A DNA stretch of 64,000 nt from Micractinium sp. NFX-FRZ. Taxonomy: Eukaryota; Chlorophyta; Trebouxiophyceae; Chlorellales; Chlorellaceae. The notes under the pieces were generated by a model that made no database searches, was not told the DNA's origin, and saw only the letters and a list, made by a program, of their open reading frames with translations. Within the stretch, counting starts at the first letter, position 1, and each line of letters begins with the position of its first letter. This document shows, piece after piece, positions 34,552 to 47,123 of this stretch. The stretch lies in NCBI GenBank assembly GCA_029339195.1, contig JAPTJF010000128.1:1-64000 (forward strand), given 5' to 3'. The translations under genes and the position numbers were made by a program.

Positions 34552-35957
34552 AGCACAGCTGCAGTAGGGAGGATAGCTGTGGATGCAGAGGTGTCAGGGT
34601 GTCTGTGACAGAAGGAGGAGTAGGCGCCAGGGAGACCTTGAGCGTATGTGGGTGGCGCCGGCACAGGATTCCCCGCCCTGGGAGGGGGGCAGCGAGGCTC
34701 GTGCGGCAGCTGGCCGGTGCAAGCTTACGTTTTTCGTCCGCACTATGTCCATTTGCACTCCCACCTGAACTCAGCAGTTTGATGCCGGCAAGCGGGCCGC
34801 CGCCGCTGCCGCCGCCACGCCGCGGTGCTGCCGCCGGCAGTGCGTCACCCACAGCATAGCAGGGCTTTTGGCGCCCTATGTGTGCGTCCCCTGGAATGAG
34901 TGTAGAGGTGCTGCCACCGATGTGGGGCCCCGGAGGTGTGAGCGGCACAAGAGCGGCACACGAGTGGCACCGAGGGTCACCTGGGCGGGGCAGAGAAGTG
35001 AGCGACAATGGCAGCGTGCTAAACGCACCAATTTGTGGGGCTTCGGGCTCGTGTTTGCAATGGCCTCAGCTCGCCAGGCTGGCAGGAGGCAGCGCCCACC
35101 CCCAATCCCACTACACCCGTGATATCTATTGAATCGCTCATTCGCCCCGAAGGTGTCCGGCCTCCACGTACATGGCTCTCGCCTGAGGAAATCACGCCAG
35201 TCACAGCCGCCACTGGCGGCGCCCGCTGCGGCGGCGGCCCAACAAACGTGGCGGCTGGGATGTAAGCGTTGCTCAAAGCACTTGCGTGTAGGTGTTTCGC
35301 CGCGCAGTTGTAGATTGCGATGGTACACCGGCTCTAGGCGCCATTTGCAGCTGCTTCTGACATTCAACTCATGTGCACTGGTTTGTTGCATGCTCTCCCA
35401 GTGGCGGCAGCCGCCGCTCCTCGATGCCCAAATCGGCAGTCGCACCCAACCGCATGAGGACTGCTTCCCAACGTCCATTGTTACCTCTTATGGGCCCCTT
35501 GCGGACCATCCCGCACTTCTCTAGGCTCCCCGCCAGGGTCCCGCACTGCTGTCATAGGCCGTGCTGCTCAGGCACACACTGCGTGTGACATCGCAACTGA
35601 GCCGCTGCCTACTCTTGCTCGTGAGCGGAGCACCTGCTTCCTCCTTCCTTGATTGCTTCCTGTTACAGCGTGTACGTCTCAGCAGTGATGACGGTTTCCA
35701 GCGCGGCACACCTCCAGGAGATGATGCCCAGGAGATGAAGAGCCGCAAGACAAACTCAGTGAGAGGGAGGGAGCACCTGCTGCTTCTGGGCGGTGCCCTG
35801 AGGCGGCACTCCCTTCTGCCTGGATTTGCTCCCTGCTGGATATGCGCCACGTCTCACTGCTCAGAAGCGATACGACTTAACGACCTCATACGGCTGCAGT
35901 TTGGGAAAGAGAGTGAGAAAAAGCGTGAGAAGGCTGACCACAAACGCGTGTCGAGTG
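34552..35957. other. Intergenic region upstream of the peptidase gene
   Basis: This 1.4 kb lies between the peptidase start codon and the stop of the next minus-strand gene. No exon chain could be supported. A minus-strand piece near 34870-34730 ends in plausible donors but has no recognisable partner exons. The region should hold the peptidase promoter and the 3' UTR of the gene ending at 35958. Confidence 0.45.
35663..35667 (-). terminator. TGTAA polyadenylation motif on the minus strand
   Basis: The reverse complement of TTACA lies about 290 nt beyond the stop codon at 35958, a suitable distance for an algal polyadenylation element of that gene. Position and motif are the only support. 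Confidence 0.35.
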
Positions 35958-38318
35958 CTACACAGTGAGCATGCACGCTGTATAGAGCAAGCCAGCTGCA
36001 GCCAGGCCACAGTATGCCACATCTGGCCCCACACACGGCAGGTTGGGAGGCAACGGCGGCTGGGCGCAGCTCGCCGGGTGTGCACCCGCCAGCACTGAAG
36101 GCATGATGCACATGGCATTCACCCTCGGTTCAGAAATACTTGCCTGCCAAATGCCATCCAGTGGCGCGCGATTGTGGATGGCAACATACAGGTTGAGCAC
36201 ACGCCAGCGGCCGTAGGCTGAGTACCCCACAATCCTGCCGTTCACGAGGCGCGGATACCCGTAGCAGGGATACCCGATCCGCACTGCGGGGCACAGCAGG
36301 CACAGCGGGGCAAGGGCGGGATAATTGGCATCTGTAGACAAGACGTGAGCGCAAGGAAAAGCAGCGGCAGCCAACGGATACTGCGGTGCATGCCAGAGAC
36401 AAGCGGGGGCAGGGTGTGATGTGACATACACGTATGGAGCCTGCCGCCAGCTGCATGCATGTCTTCTTCCTTCCCCGCCTGCAGCCTTGATATCGCCCGC
36501 CGACCGCCAAATACATGTGACACGCACCGGGTCTTGCCTGCCATTCTCACAACTGTCACCGGTGGGTACCCCCACCCACTCAAGGGGAGCAAGGCGGCGC
36601 CTCTCAAGATACAAAGCAATGCTCAGCACTCGCCTGAGAGGAACCAGGTGCTGCTCACAAAAGGGGGCGTGCCCTCCCCCTGAAGAATGCACGCCTTCTG
36701 GAACCTCATGAGGGGTGATGAGTAGAGGCGGAAGTCGCTGCCGCACGTGGCATACACATTGTTGTTCTGCAGGTACGTGTCAAGCCCCTTCTTGACCATG
36801 AAGAGAAGACGGTAGTCATTCAGGGGCTGCACCCTGGGGACACCCACCATCCCGGCGCAGCCGAGTCCACCCTGCAGAGTTTTTAGGGTTCAAGGCACAG
36901 GGGACAGCTGGGGATGGCCGGCGGGCGGTGGGCAATCCAGCAGGTGGGCAGCTGTGTATCAGGCGTGGCATACGGGTGTGCGGGGTTTGCTGGCACTGCC
37001 CAGGACTTGGCCCGATTCGCAGCACAGTGCCCCAGCCAGGCAGGCGGTACAGAACGAGGGGCAGGAGCCTGCTCGCTCCCGTCTGGCCAAGAATGAGCCA
37101 TCTCCACTTCCGCCGCCCACTCTTTGAGCCACCGCCTATGGGCTAGCTAGCCAACCACATGCTTTGTCCTGCCTCAACGTTTGGGCATGCCTCCCTCTGC
37201 CCGTGAGCTGTCCAGATCCTTGGGGGGTGGTGCTTAGTGTGCCCCACAACTCGACAGCCTGCTTGCTCACCGGGTCGCCTTCCTCGCAGGCAGGGCATTC
37301 CGTGGATGAAAGCGGTGGGACGCTCAAGGCCTGCTTGGCATCCAGCAATGAGCCATCTAGAAGAGACAGGGGCAGCTGCCTGCATTCGGGGACGCGGTCA
37401 GGTGCAGAGAGGCAAGTGAGGTGGAGCGGAGTGGAGTGGCGGCCAGGCCACAGGGAGGGTTCCAGCATGCCATCGCCAGCTTGGGGTGAGCCAGCATGAC
37501 ATACGTGGAGAGCACGGGGCAAGCGGCAGGCACTCGCACACGGGAGGGCCTCCACATACAGGAGCTGGCAGGTGAGGGAGCGGCACCACAGGGCGAGGCA
37601 GCATGGTTGGTAGCGGGTGGAGGCTGCTGGGCAGCAGAGGCAGGCAGTGCTGTGCAGCGCAAGCGGTGCAGGCGCAGCAGGGGAGCTGAGCTCAGATTCC
37701 GCGCCACCCTCGCCCCACTGCCTGACAGCACGGTCGCTCACCTTGACTGCTCTGGCCAGCCAGCGCCTGCGCTGCAACTTGCCCACACATGGCCGCCCTG
37801 GATACAGGCCGCCCAGCTCCACCAGCAGGCATCCCCTGTCACCCTCATTCACCCCTCACTACCCCGCATCAAAGCGGACAGTCACCAGGGAGGCACACTG
37901 GGCCAGGCACGCCAGGCCACCTGGGCACCCGCGGGGGCACTCACATGGCGGGGGGCGGAGAGAAAGGCGGAGGGGGCGGAGAGGGAGGTGGAGGGGGTGG
38001 ATGCACCCCGAGGGGTTCTGGAGGTGTCGGAGAAGGCCGGCTCTGGCGGCCTGCACCCACCAGCCTTCGATAGGGGGGCTGCTTCCTGGGACGTGGTTGC
38101 GGCGAGGCACTAGAAGGCTGCTCCCCAGCTGCAGTGCAGGTGCCTATCGCTGCAGCAAGCAGCAGCGCCAGCAGGGGGAGCCGGCCCGCCTGGGCGGTGC
38201 AGGCGCTGCAGGCAGGAAGTCGAGAGGGTTGGGGAGGGGCAGGCACATCCTGTGAAGCAGCATGTGACGTCGCAATCATACAGCATGCAAACGTGCAGCT
38301 ACCATGTGGTTGGGGCAA
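35958..38318 (-). CDS. Secreted Pro-rich protein, truncated relative of the four-propeller gene
   Basis: Six exons can be joined in frame to 388 residues: 38318-37945, 37843-37742, 37379-37271, 36871-36659, 36602-36560, 36283-35958. The hydrophobic segment GRLPLLALLLAAAIGTCTAA and the following Pro-rich tract match exon 1 of the propeller gene at 15914, including bases before its start. Here the corresponding start codon is changed (CCATGG to CCCAGG), so translation would need an upstream in-frame Met, giving about 40 extra residues before the signal segment. Exon 2 encodes only a worn last propeller blade (CIQGGHVWASCSAGAGWPEQ, compare CIQGGHVWTSNDGGVGWSEQ). Exons 3-6 carry an unrecognised Cys-containing domain (YRLLFMVKKGLDTYLQ, GYPCYGYPRLVNGRIVGYSA). 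Exon 5 is the weakest call. It may be a functional chimera or a pseudogene in decay. Confidence 0.5.
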
Positions 38319-39768
38319 GCGGGCAGAGGAAGCCGTCTTCCAAATCCGCTGGTGTGCAGTGGGGCGAGCCCGGCGGGGCGCCCCGCCGGCGCTTCGTGCT
38401 TGTGCTTGGCAGCCTTGCTAAACCGAATGCCCACGAGCCCAAGTGTACTACAAGTGAAGCCCCCCTGGTTGGAAAAGCATGCACATGAAACCGCTGCAGG
38501 TTCATGGCAGCAGCTCACCGTCTGTGATTCATGACTGGCAACAAGCAAGTAGCGGCCGCATGGTTGCAACAGTGGCGCGGCGGCGGCGGCGCAAGAGGCT
38601 GCGGTGCCGCGCCTCAGGCGCTTGGCGGAGACCGCGCACTCGCTGCGGATGAGAGTATTGGGGTCACCTGACCCTGCTGCTGACCTCAGGCCGCAGCGGT
38701 TTGCGAGTCCAAAATTGTGCCGCTTTCTGCTTGGCCCTCCTGAAGGGGTGGGCCCGCTTCCTGCTTGTTATCTCGAAGGGTATGTTAGGTGCCCACGAGG
38801 TTCCGAGCTCTAATGTGCAAAGAACTCCGAGGGGCGCCTGTACTGCTCAGGCGCGCCGGTCGGTCCACGGAGAGGCCCCGTGTCCCCTCCTGTGCCCTCC
38901 ATCAAAACGTAGCAGAAGCACGGGATGCAGAGGGAGGGCAGATGAAGGGGCAGGGGACCATTCCCGGACCGGCCGTGGCATGCGGGCGGCACCCTCCCGC
39001 CACCCTTCTGGCGGCACCGCTCAAGCGGCACCGCCCCGCCATGCTGACATCAGCCCGTGCAGAGCGGGGTACCAACCGCTGGTGGGCCACTCTGCAAGCA
39101 AACACTGCCCCTCTGCCAGTTATTTTGACGAGACCCACCTTCGTCGAAACTCTCCAGCGCTGCCTGCACTCGGGCGGCGCCTGACACCCTCGTTGCGTAG
39201 CCACCACAACCAGCCCGGCTTTGGCCAGGACCTCGCGGTCCCTATCCTCTTCCGCCTTCAATAAGTGATGACTGCCATATAGCCTAGCTGGACTGCTGGT
39301 CAACAAGACAGAACAAGTTGCGGCCGCCCGGCGGCGGTGCTGCCAAGGGCCGCTGGCAGCGGCGGCATGGGAGCACCGCGACCAGCGCAGAGGAAGGGCA
39401 GTTGCAGCCATGCTGTAATACATTGCATTTGCAACCTACTACGTTTCTCTCACTTGCTTAGTCAAAAGCTTTACCCATGTCCAAGAGGGCAAACAAAGAA
39501 TAAGGCAGTGGAGAGAGAGTGAGGCACCCTGTCACAGGTGCTGGTCAGCATGAGCAGCATAGCATGATAGGGTGGAGGTGTAGACATCGATCCGCCACGG
39601 ATCGATGCGGCAGCTGTACCACGTGCGTGCAGTTCCAGAAGGATGGCAATGCCGGAAGCCGCGGGGAAGAAAGTGACGTGGGCGCGCGTGCTGAGGTAAA
39701 AAGCATGCATGGTATGAGGGAGAGCAGTGGGCACGCGGCTGCAAGCAAGCTGCTTGCCGCCGCTTGCC
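38319..39768. other. Intergenic region between two minus-strand genes
   Basis: Apart from the weak open frame at 38902-39411, nothing coding could be supported. It should contain the promoter of the gene starting near 38318 and the 3' UTR of the Cys-rich gene ending at 39769. Confidence 0.4.
38902..39411 (-). CDS. Hypothetical protein with mitochondrial-type leader (weak)
   Basis: A minus-strand open frame starts with an Arg/Ala/Ser-rich leader (MAATALPLRWSRCSHAAAAS) that resembles an organelle transit peptide, followed by YGSHHLLKAEEDREVLAKAG-like sequence with an extra DR. A good GTGGGT donor follows the codons for RVSTK near 39140, so the true exon may end there, but I found no convincing next exon. 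No family was recognised. It could be chance open sequence in GC-rich DNA. Confidence 0.2.
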   Translation of the reverse strand: MAATALPLRWSRCSHAAAASGPWQHRRRAAATCSVLLTSSPARLYGSHHLLKAEEDRDREVLAKAGLVVVATQRGCQAPPECRQRWRVSTKVGLVKITGRGAVFACRVAHQRLVPRSARADVSMAGRCRLSGAARRVAGGCRPHATAGPGMVPCPFICPPSASRASATF

Positions 39769-42700
39769 TCATGCCTGCACAATCTTCTGGCACTCCCCAA
39801 TGTTCCTCCCCTCGTTGTACGCCACAAACTTGAAGCCCTCGTCGCTGCAGGGGGTGGGGCAGGATGAAGACGGGGAGGCACTGTGAGTTGGCCACCTCAG
39901 CGCAGCCCTGCCCGAGGGGCCTAGCCCGAGGGGCAACGGCGGCGGGGTGCTATGTGGCAGGTGCATCAGCGGCGGAGCACGTTGTGCCATGCCTCGCCCC
40001 TGCAGCATGCTACCCAGACGGCAAGGTTGAGGGTTCTTAATTCACTCACCAGGGTGCCTTGCAGTACTGCCCTCGTGAGCAGTTGACCTCGTCTGCCAGG
40101 TCGCAGGCCTGGCAGGAGTTGGTGCAGCCGCGGCGAGAGCACTGCAGGGCAGGCGCGGGGCAGGCAGGACGGGGCATGATAGGGAGCTGTCAGAGCTGCT
40201 GAGATGCCGGGGTTGCGAATCAGCACGCCGATCACGATCACGTGCCAGATGCCAGGGGCTGACACGGTGGTAGCAGGTCACCAGGCAGCGTGCCAGCGGC
40301 AGCGGCAGCGGCACCACTGCGAGCACCACGTTCCAGCCAGTTGAGCAAGTAATCGGCCAGCCGCTCACTCAACCAATAAAAGGGACTGGCCGGCGCTGCA
40401 GGCGAGCGCCCACCTTGAGGCAGTTGCCCTCAAAGTCGGTGAAGTGGTTGGCATCGCACGCTGTGCAGTACTGCCCCTCCTCGCAGCCTGCAGCGCCGGG
40501 CAAGCACGAGATGCACTGGGCGCACCCAGCGCGGCTGCACTTCTGGCAGATGCCCGGCTGGTCGGGCTTCAGGTAGTGCTCGCCGTCGCACCGGTGGCAT
40601 GTCTGGCCGCCCACGCAACCGTCCTGGCCCTCCTGGCAGGTGTAGCACAAGGCGCAGAAGGGCTGCTGCGTGTTGCACTGCACAAGGGCAGTAGGAAGGG
40701 CAGTGGGCATGCGCATGTCAAGAGTTGCGCACGTGCCTGTTCGGGCGCCAGCCGGTGTGCCTGCTCGGCACAGCCCGTCCACTTGTTCCAACAGCATCCA
40801 CATCCCAAAAGCACGTACCGCGCGCCACACGGGCACCCTGCATCACCGTCCGGCTGCGTAGCTGGCCAAGCGCATGGCAGCGGCAGTCAGCAACTGACCT
40901 GCACAGGCACACTGGGAGGCGCCTTCTTGCAGCCGCCGTTCTCTGCGCTCGCCAGGTACCCTCCAGACACGTCGCAGGTCCAGCAATACTGACCACTCAG
41001 GCAGCCCTTGTCTCCGGGGTTGCAGCGCCCGCATGTGAGGCAGCCCTCGCGAGAGCACTGCAGCCCAGGTGAAAGAGGGAGCAGGGGGTGCCGGTTTGGG
41101 CGGCGCAGGCAGCTCGCCAGGGGGAAGCATACATCTCAGGAGGGAGGCAGGGCAGCGCGGCACAGCAGGGCAGGATGCAGGGCAGTCCAGCAAGAGAAGA
41201 ACGCAGCACAGCACAGCAAAGGCACAGTGCAGCACAGCACAGCACAGTACAGCACAGCACAGCAATGGCACAGCACATGGAGAAGCTCATTGTGCAGTAC
41301 CGCCATGATGCGGCAACTCCCGTGCCCTTTCAACAACACCGCCCCACCTTCTGGCATGCCCCTGCATTGTCGAGATAATGCTCTGCGTCGCACAAGCCGC
41401 AGCGCTGCCCGCCAACGCAGCCAGGCGTGCCCTCCAGGCACGTGTAGCATGCCGTGCAGTACGGATGGCGGGCACTGCACTCCACTGGCACGTTGACTGG
41501 CACAGTCTTCACGCACCCGCCGTCCTGCAGGGTGTACCCGCTCTTGCTGCAGGTGGGGGCCCGGGGGGCGGTTTGAAAGACGGGAGGAGGAGCGGTTCAG
41601 TGGGCTGGCTCATGTCAATGTGCATCAACGCTGTCTTATCATCTCACCGAGCTCACTGCTCAGCATCAACTTTATGACGCCATGCCCTCAACAAGCCCCC
41701 AGTCCGCACAGGCCCAGCCTGTTTGTTGTGTATCAAACACACGACTTACCAGGAGCCGCAGACCTGGTTTGCTTGGCAGCCGGGATAGCCGGGATCGCAT
41801 CTAGAGCAGGTGGCGCAGCCCTCCCGCAAGCACGGCAGGCAGGTGCCCTGGTTGCTGAGGTGGTGGGTGGCGTCGCAGCTCTGGCAGCGCTGCCCGCTCA
41901 CGCAGCCAGGCGCGCCCGGCTGGCAGGTGAAGCACGCCAGGCAGCTGCTGAGCTCAGCATTGCACTGCAGCGCAGAAGCGGCGGGGGGCAAGGTGAGCAT
42001 GGTCTCACAGGCAGTGGCAAGGAGGGCCGGAGACACGGGCGGTGGAAGCGGGCAGCAGCAGGAGCAGCAGCATTCGAGGATGACCAGCATGGCACAGTAT
42101 CCTACCGACTCTCTGCTGCCACGCATGGTCCGGAGCAGCCCACCCAGCACCCTACCACTCCCCACAATTGAACATGTCCCCTTCAGCACACACAAGCCAA
42201 CGTTGCCAACTGACCTTCACCGCGTTGTTCGCCTTCACACAGCCGCCTTGCTCATAATAGTAGCCCTGGGAGCAGGTCTGGCACACTTGGCCACGCAGGC
42301 AGCCGGGGTAGCCGCGGTCGCACCGACTGCACGTAGCGCACCCTTCCCGCGAGCACTGCGCAGTCGGTGGAAGCGAGCAGATGGCGCATGAGTGGCGAGC
42401 CAGGACACGCACGCAGAACGCAGCAGCATGCACCAGAGCGTGTTCCACAGTGTGCCAATCCAGGCCGGAGCTGGGTGGCGGCGACTTCACCGTCAGCCCA
42501 GCTGGCGTGGCGCGACATGTCAAGCCCTCAATTCGCAGAGCAGAGCCAGCACAGTGGTAGACAAGGCAGCCACGGTCAGCCAGCCAGCGACATCAGCCAC
42601 ACAGATCACTCACGGGCAGGCAGACGGCGTTGTTGTCCAAATAGTGTGTGTCGTCGCTGCACAAGTAGCACAGGTGGGTGTGCGGCGGTGAGCTGGAAAG

Positions 42701-45700
42701 AAGAGGGCACGAAGGGCACTTCTCCGACTGCCCGTCTGGCGCAGAAAAACGCACTCCGGCACCCACCCGCCCACCCGCCCACCCAGGCCCATCCACCCCT
42801 GCACGCCCCTCACCACTGTGTGCAGCGCTGCCGGTCCTTTGAGCAGCCCTGCTGCCCAGGCTGGCACGCGTTGCACAGCTTGCACGGGCTGGTGCACTGT
42901 GCGGCAGGGGCAAGGCAGGGGAAATCATGGCGCCGCGGTTGGCAGCAGGCGAGTACGGCCGCACTTTGTCGCCTTCACGCAACGCTGGCGGCATTGTTTG
43001 GCAGCAGCGCACACAAATGCCTCCATCCCCCCACGCAACCGCTGCCCAAGCGCTGTGCTGAAATGACGTGTATCCCACATTCAGTCAGCAACCGCTGCCC
43101 AGACCCCCCCTCAGCCCCAGCCCACCTTTTGGCAGGCACCTGCCACCACATTGTAAAACTGGTCAGCGGGACACTGCCTCAAGCAGTCGCCGTTGAAGAG
43201 AGAGAATCCGGCTGCTGTGTTGCAGGCGGTGCAGAACTGCTTCTTCAGGCAGCCCGGGGAGCCGCTGGCGCAGGCCCGGCAGGCCGTGCAGCCGGGGCGG
43301 GTGCACACCAGGTTCTGCACGCTAGGTGGCGCCGGCGGGAAGCACAAGGCGGGATGTCAGCGTATGCATGTGCCCTGCTATGCTGGGTGGCAGGGCACAG
43401 GCAGCACAGCAGGCCAGCCCGCGGGCGAGGTGGCCACCAAACCGCTGCGCCCTGAGTGTGCAAGAGGATTTCTTGTGGGCACCAGCGTTGGTGCCTCGTG
43501 GGCTTCTTGGCCCCTGCACCCTCACTGCCCCCGCGGCAGCCCAGTCCTGAGCAGTCAGTCCGTCCTGCCTTGTGATCCCAATCCTGAGCACCTTGGTTTC
43601 AATCCTTACGTGCATGCCTACCTTCACACCTTGCCTTGACACCTTGCATGCCTACCTTCACACAGTTGTTGGGACCCTGCAGGGTGTATCCCGGCAGGCA
43701 GGTCGTGCACACGGGGCCTTGGGCGGAGTACACGCAAGTGTTGCACCCCCGCCCGGCGGGGCACTGCATTGCACAGAGAGAGAGCAAGGGGGGCGGATTG
43801 GCAGCAGTGCACGCCAAGGGAGCAGAGAGCGCAGGGGTGCACACATGTGCACAGCTGACTCGCAGTGAGGCCTGTTGCGCTGCCTGCGCCGCACGCCGTG
43901 GCAGAGCAGGCAGCTCAGGACAGCCTGGCCCCGTGCGGCAGGCCGCCGCATCGCTGTGTACACCCCAGCGCTTGCCACCACGCCAACCAGCAATCACACG
44001 CTGCCAGCGGCCGGTACTCTCACGTGCCGACACTGCATCCCTGACTCGCTCACGACTCATCGGCTGGCAGTACCGGAACTCGTAGTTGTAAAACTGTGGC
44101 GGCGGGCAGTAGGTGTCCGTGGGCGCCGCCGCCAGAGGCCCTGCCTGGCTGCCGGCGGCAACGGGCGCCGGCTCGCCATCCGACCCGCCAAGGGTCGACC
44201 CCATGGCAGGCTGGCAGAGACCATTGGAGGGGTTGAGTGCAATGCCGGCCCCACACTCGAGGCACTCCTCTGTGAGAGCAAGGCCCGCAGAAGTTGGGGA
44301 GGCACTGCTGCTGTTGGTGCCGCCGGCGGGCTGGGGGACGCAGACGGCGCAGAGCACGTCCTGGCACTCGCGCTGCAGCGAGGGAAACGGGTGGAGGGAG
44401 GGTGGAGGGTGAGAGGGTGGGTTGGCAGAGGGGCTGGTGGGCTGGGAGATGGGCAGCCACCCTGGCTGGCGAGCTGGCACAGCACTCACATGTGAGTGGC
44501 AATGACCTGGCTGTGCTGCCATGCTGCAGGCCAGCTGGCATGCTGACAAGCACGCTGCTGCCCTGCTGTGTCAGCTCCCGCCAACCTTTCCCCATGCTGC
44601 AGCCCCTGCGGGCCCCACTGCCACAGCGGGCTGCCCTTGCTGCCGACACGGGCAACCGGATGGAGCAGGCACCCACCAGCTTTGTGCCGTCATCCAATGT
44701 GACCAGGTTGGAGATCTGGACCTGCAGCCCAGAAGTTGTGGTTGTTGTTGGAGGCATGAGCAAGTCAGCAAGGGCACTGAGCAAACTTCAACGACGGGGC
44801 GGGTAGTGTTGGTTGGCAAGCCGTGTGGTGTTAGCCAGGCATGCGCCGGCAATGGCGGCGGGCCCATGCAAGCATGCAGAGCGTGTGTCAGCTGTACCTG
44901 CCACGGTACATTGCAGCGCGGCCAACACAGCACACCGGCGTGCGCGTGCCCTTGAACCCCGGGTTGTCAATACTGGCCAACCCCCAACCTCCATGGCACC
45001 ATCGGGGCTGGCTGCCGCCACGGCTTGGAACTCTGCGCTCTCATCCCCTTCCTGCCAGGAGCATGTCACGTTGGCACGAAGCCAGTACGTGGCGGTCCCG
45101 TTGACCTCCTGAAGTGGAGCAACATGTGCAGGGAGGCATGCAAATTTGCGGCAGCAGCAGTACAAGACAGCAGCAGCGCAGCAGCAACAGGAAGCAGGGC
45201 TGTGGGCCTCGCCGCACCGGCCTCCCCGCCCCTCCAGCTGCAGTGGAGCAACATGTGCAGGGGGTTGTGAGCACGTGCGGCAGTAGCAGCAGGGCAAGAG
45301 GGCACCAGAGCAGCAGCAGCAGGAGCAAGGTGCGCAGCAGTGGGCCTCGCCGCAGCGGCCGAACCAGCCCACCAGCTGGCGCCCATGCGCCCTTGCCTGC
45401 CAACGCCACTACGATGAACTCCCCCAGAGTAGCAGTGCGCCTGTATGCAAACAAACCAGCACTAGCCAAACGATATCCAGAGGCAAGGCACACCTGCTGG
45501 CAGCCCTCGATGAGCAGCGCCAGGTCCACTGGGGGGCAGGGCGCCCAGGGGGGCAGGTCTGGGTTGGTGCTGATGACAGCGCTCCTCTCAAACTCGCTTA
45601 TTGTGGCGTTCAGCACGTCCTCTGGAATGTCCGGCAGCCCGGGCTCCAGCTGCGGAGCAGCAACGCGGCGTGTGTGTGAGGAAGAGGTGCGCAATGCCAG

Positions 45701-45998
45701 CATGGCACGTGCCGCGCTGAGCTGCCAGCAGTGCCCTTGCCGCCATGTGCGTCGCCTGCCCAGCCGCCTCCTGCTTTGCCTGCATAGCCTCGGCCTGCTT
45801 GGCTGCCCGACCACCCCAAGCCCTACCCCTGTCACCTCGTCTTTTGCCCCACCAGCCCCTTCCTACCTCATCCAAAGTTTCCCAGTCGAAACCTTCCGAG
45901 CAAAAAGGGTCCTCTGTTCCTGCCGCTGTGGCGCCATGTGGCGCCAGGGCGGCGCACACACAGAGCGCCAGCAGCAGCAGCAGCGTGCGGCTGCGCAT
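39769..45998 (-). CDS. Secreted multi-repeat cysteine-rich protein
   Basis: Sixteen exons give 787 residues: 45998-45867, 45649-45494, 45108-44974, 44721-44677, 44372-44046, 43763-43656, 43314-43126, 42896-42814, 42656-42614, 42355-42215, 41964-41750, 41546-41348, 41057-40899, 40677-40414, 40141-40050, 39844-39769. The signal peptide is MRSRTLLLLLALCVCAALAP; an in-frame Met at 46025 is an alternative. Residues 45-240 form a low-Cys N-terminal region of unknown type. From about residue 240 on there are roughly a dozen repeats of the form C-x4-C-x2-C-x2-C-x2-G-x2-GC-x2-GQ-x-C-x2-C, for example EGCATCSRCDRGYPGCLRGQ. Many repeat exons begin with the Cys codon TGC directly after the acceptor. The pattern recalls furin-like, TNFR-like and protist surface Cys-rich repeats, but no named family is certain. 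A wall or surface adhesion role is inferred. The donors of exons 3 and 5 are the least certain. Confidence 0.8.
41200..41276. repeat. AGCAC-type pentanucleotide repeat in intron
   Basis: Interrupted AGCAC/ACAGC repeats lie in the intron between exons 12 and 13 of the Cys-rich gene. A shorter patch of the same motif occurs in SEC61 alpha intron 3 near 6630-6680. Confidence 0.8.
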
Positions 45999-47123
45999 GC
46001 TGCACTGGTCTACTGCCCGTTGCATCTCAGTGGGTGTCAAGGGTGCGCCTGCATCGGGTGGCAGAGGTCGGGTGGACAGGGGTGAGGGGTGCTGGAAGCG
46101 GGCACCTCCTCCGACTGCACCGGGGGGCCAGGCGGGTGAGCTCTGTGAGGCAGGGTGAGCTCAAGCACAATGCTCACACTGCCAAACCGAATGAAGAGAG
46201 CAATAAGACAGATGCGAGGAGTCCTGCAAGCTCGAAGAGCAGAGCTGCTCAGCTCTGGCACAAGCGTGTGACGCCTGGCACTGGCGGCAGGGGCAGCAAG
46301 GGCGCAACTGGCTGTGCTCCTCTAAGCGGTCGGTAGCAGGCGGCCACCCGCCCGAGATCCCTCGCGCATTTCATGCATTCTGCCTGCCTGCCCACCCGGA
46401 AATTGGCCAGGCCACCGGAGAAGGCCGCGGCCATGCCCATTCACTCACAACTTGCAAAAGGGGAGACTGCAGCTCAGATGGGCTCCTCCGAGCGATTGAA
46501 ATGGCCTGGGAAAGGGGTCGAGGGGGGCCGGTGCAAAGGGGGCACTATTCTCTGTTGCAGCTTGCTTCCGTCCGATACTCCGGCGTTCGTTTGTGCGATG
46601 GCTTCTGCAGCACTAGCGACCGTTGAGCTGCATCTAAGCTCTTCCAAGCGGAGAGCGCTGTCCCGGAGAGCGCGCCCAGCTGGCCATGTCCAGCTGCTGG
46701 CAGCGGCGCACGCAGCTTCCATTCCTCCTCAACGCAGCAGCAGCTGGTCACACACCAGGCATGGCCCCAGGCACTCTGCTCAACACAGATGCACGAACGA
46801 GGCGGACGCACATGCCTGCAAGCTGGCCAGTGAGAGCTTCGGCAAGCGGGGCGTGCTGAGCCTGCTGGGGCGGGTCAGCACCTGTTACTGCGGTACAGGT
46901 GTTGCAAGCGCTTGCTTCCGCATGCTCAGCTTGTCATGCACAAGGGGCGCGGCGTCATGGGTTTGGTGATGAAATGTGAAGTCAAAGGTGGAAGGCAACT
47001 TGGTAGGTCCCATCATCGCGTTGAGTTGAGCACCGAGAAGAGTGGCAGCAAGAGCACGGGATGGAGAGCACAGGGGAGTGACAGATAAAAATGATTGATG
47101 AACACCTGGCGTCCAGCAAAGTT
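45999..47123. other. Intergenic region between the cyclase-like gene and the Cys-rich gene
   Basis: The stretch separates the stop codon of the receptor-like cyclase gene from the start of the Cys-rich gene; both are on the minus strand. No exon chain was supported on either strand. It should hold the cyclase gene 3' UTR and the Cys-rich gene promoter. Confidence 0.45.

Noticed and set aside
36130..36516. GC donor after the codons for APLDGIWQ in the last exon of the 35958-38318 gene
   Set aside because: GCAAGT follows, but no next exon was found, while the frame remains open to a stop at 35958; the unspliced reading was kept.
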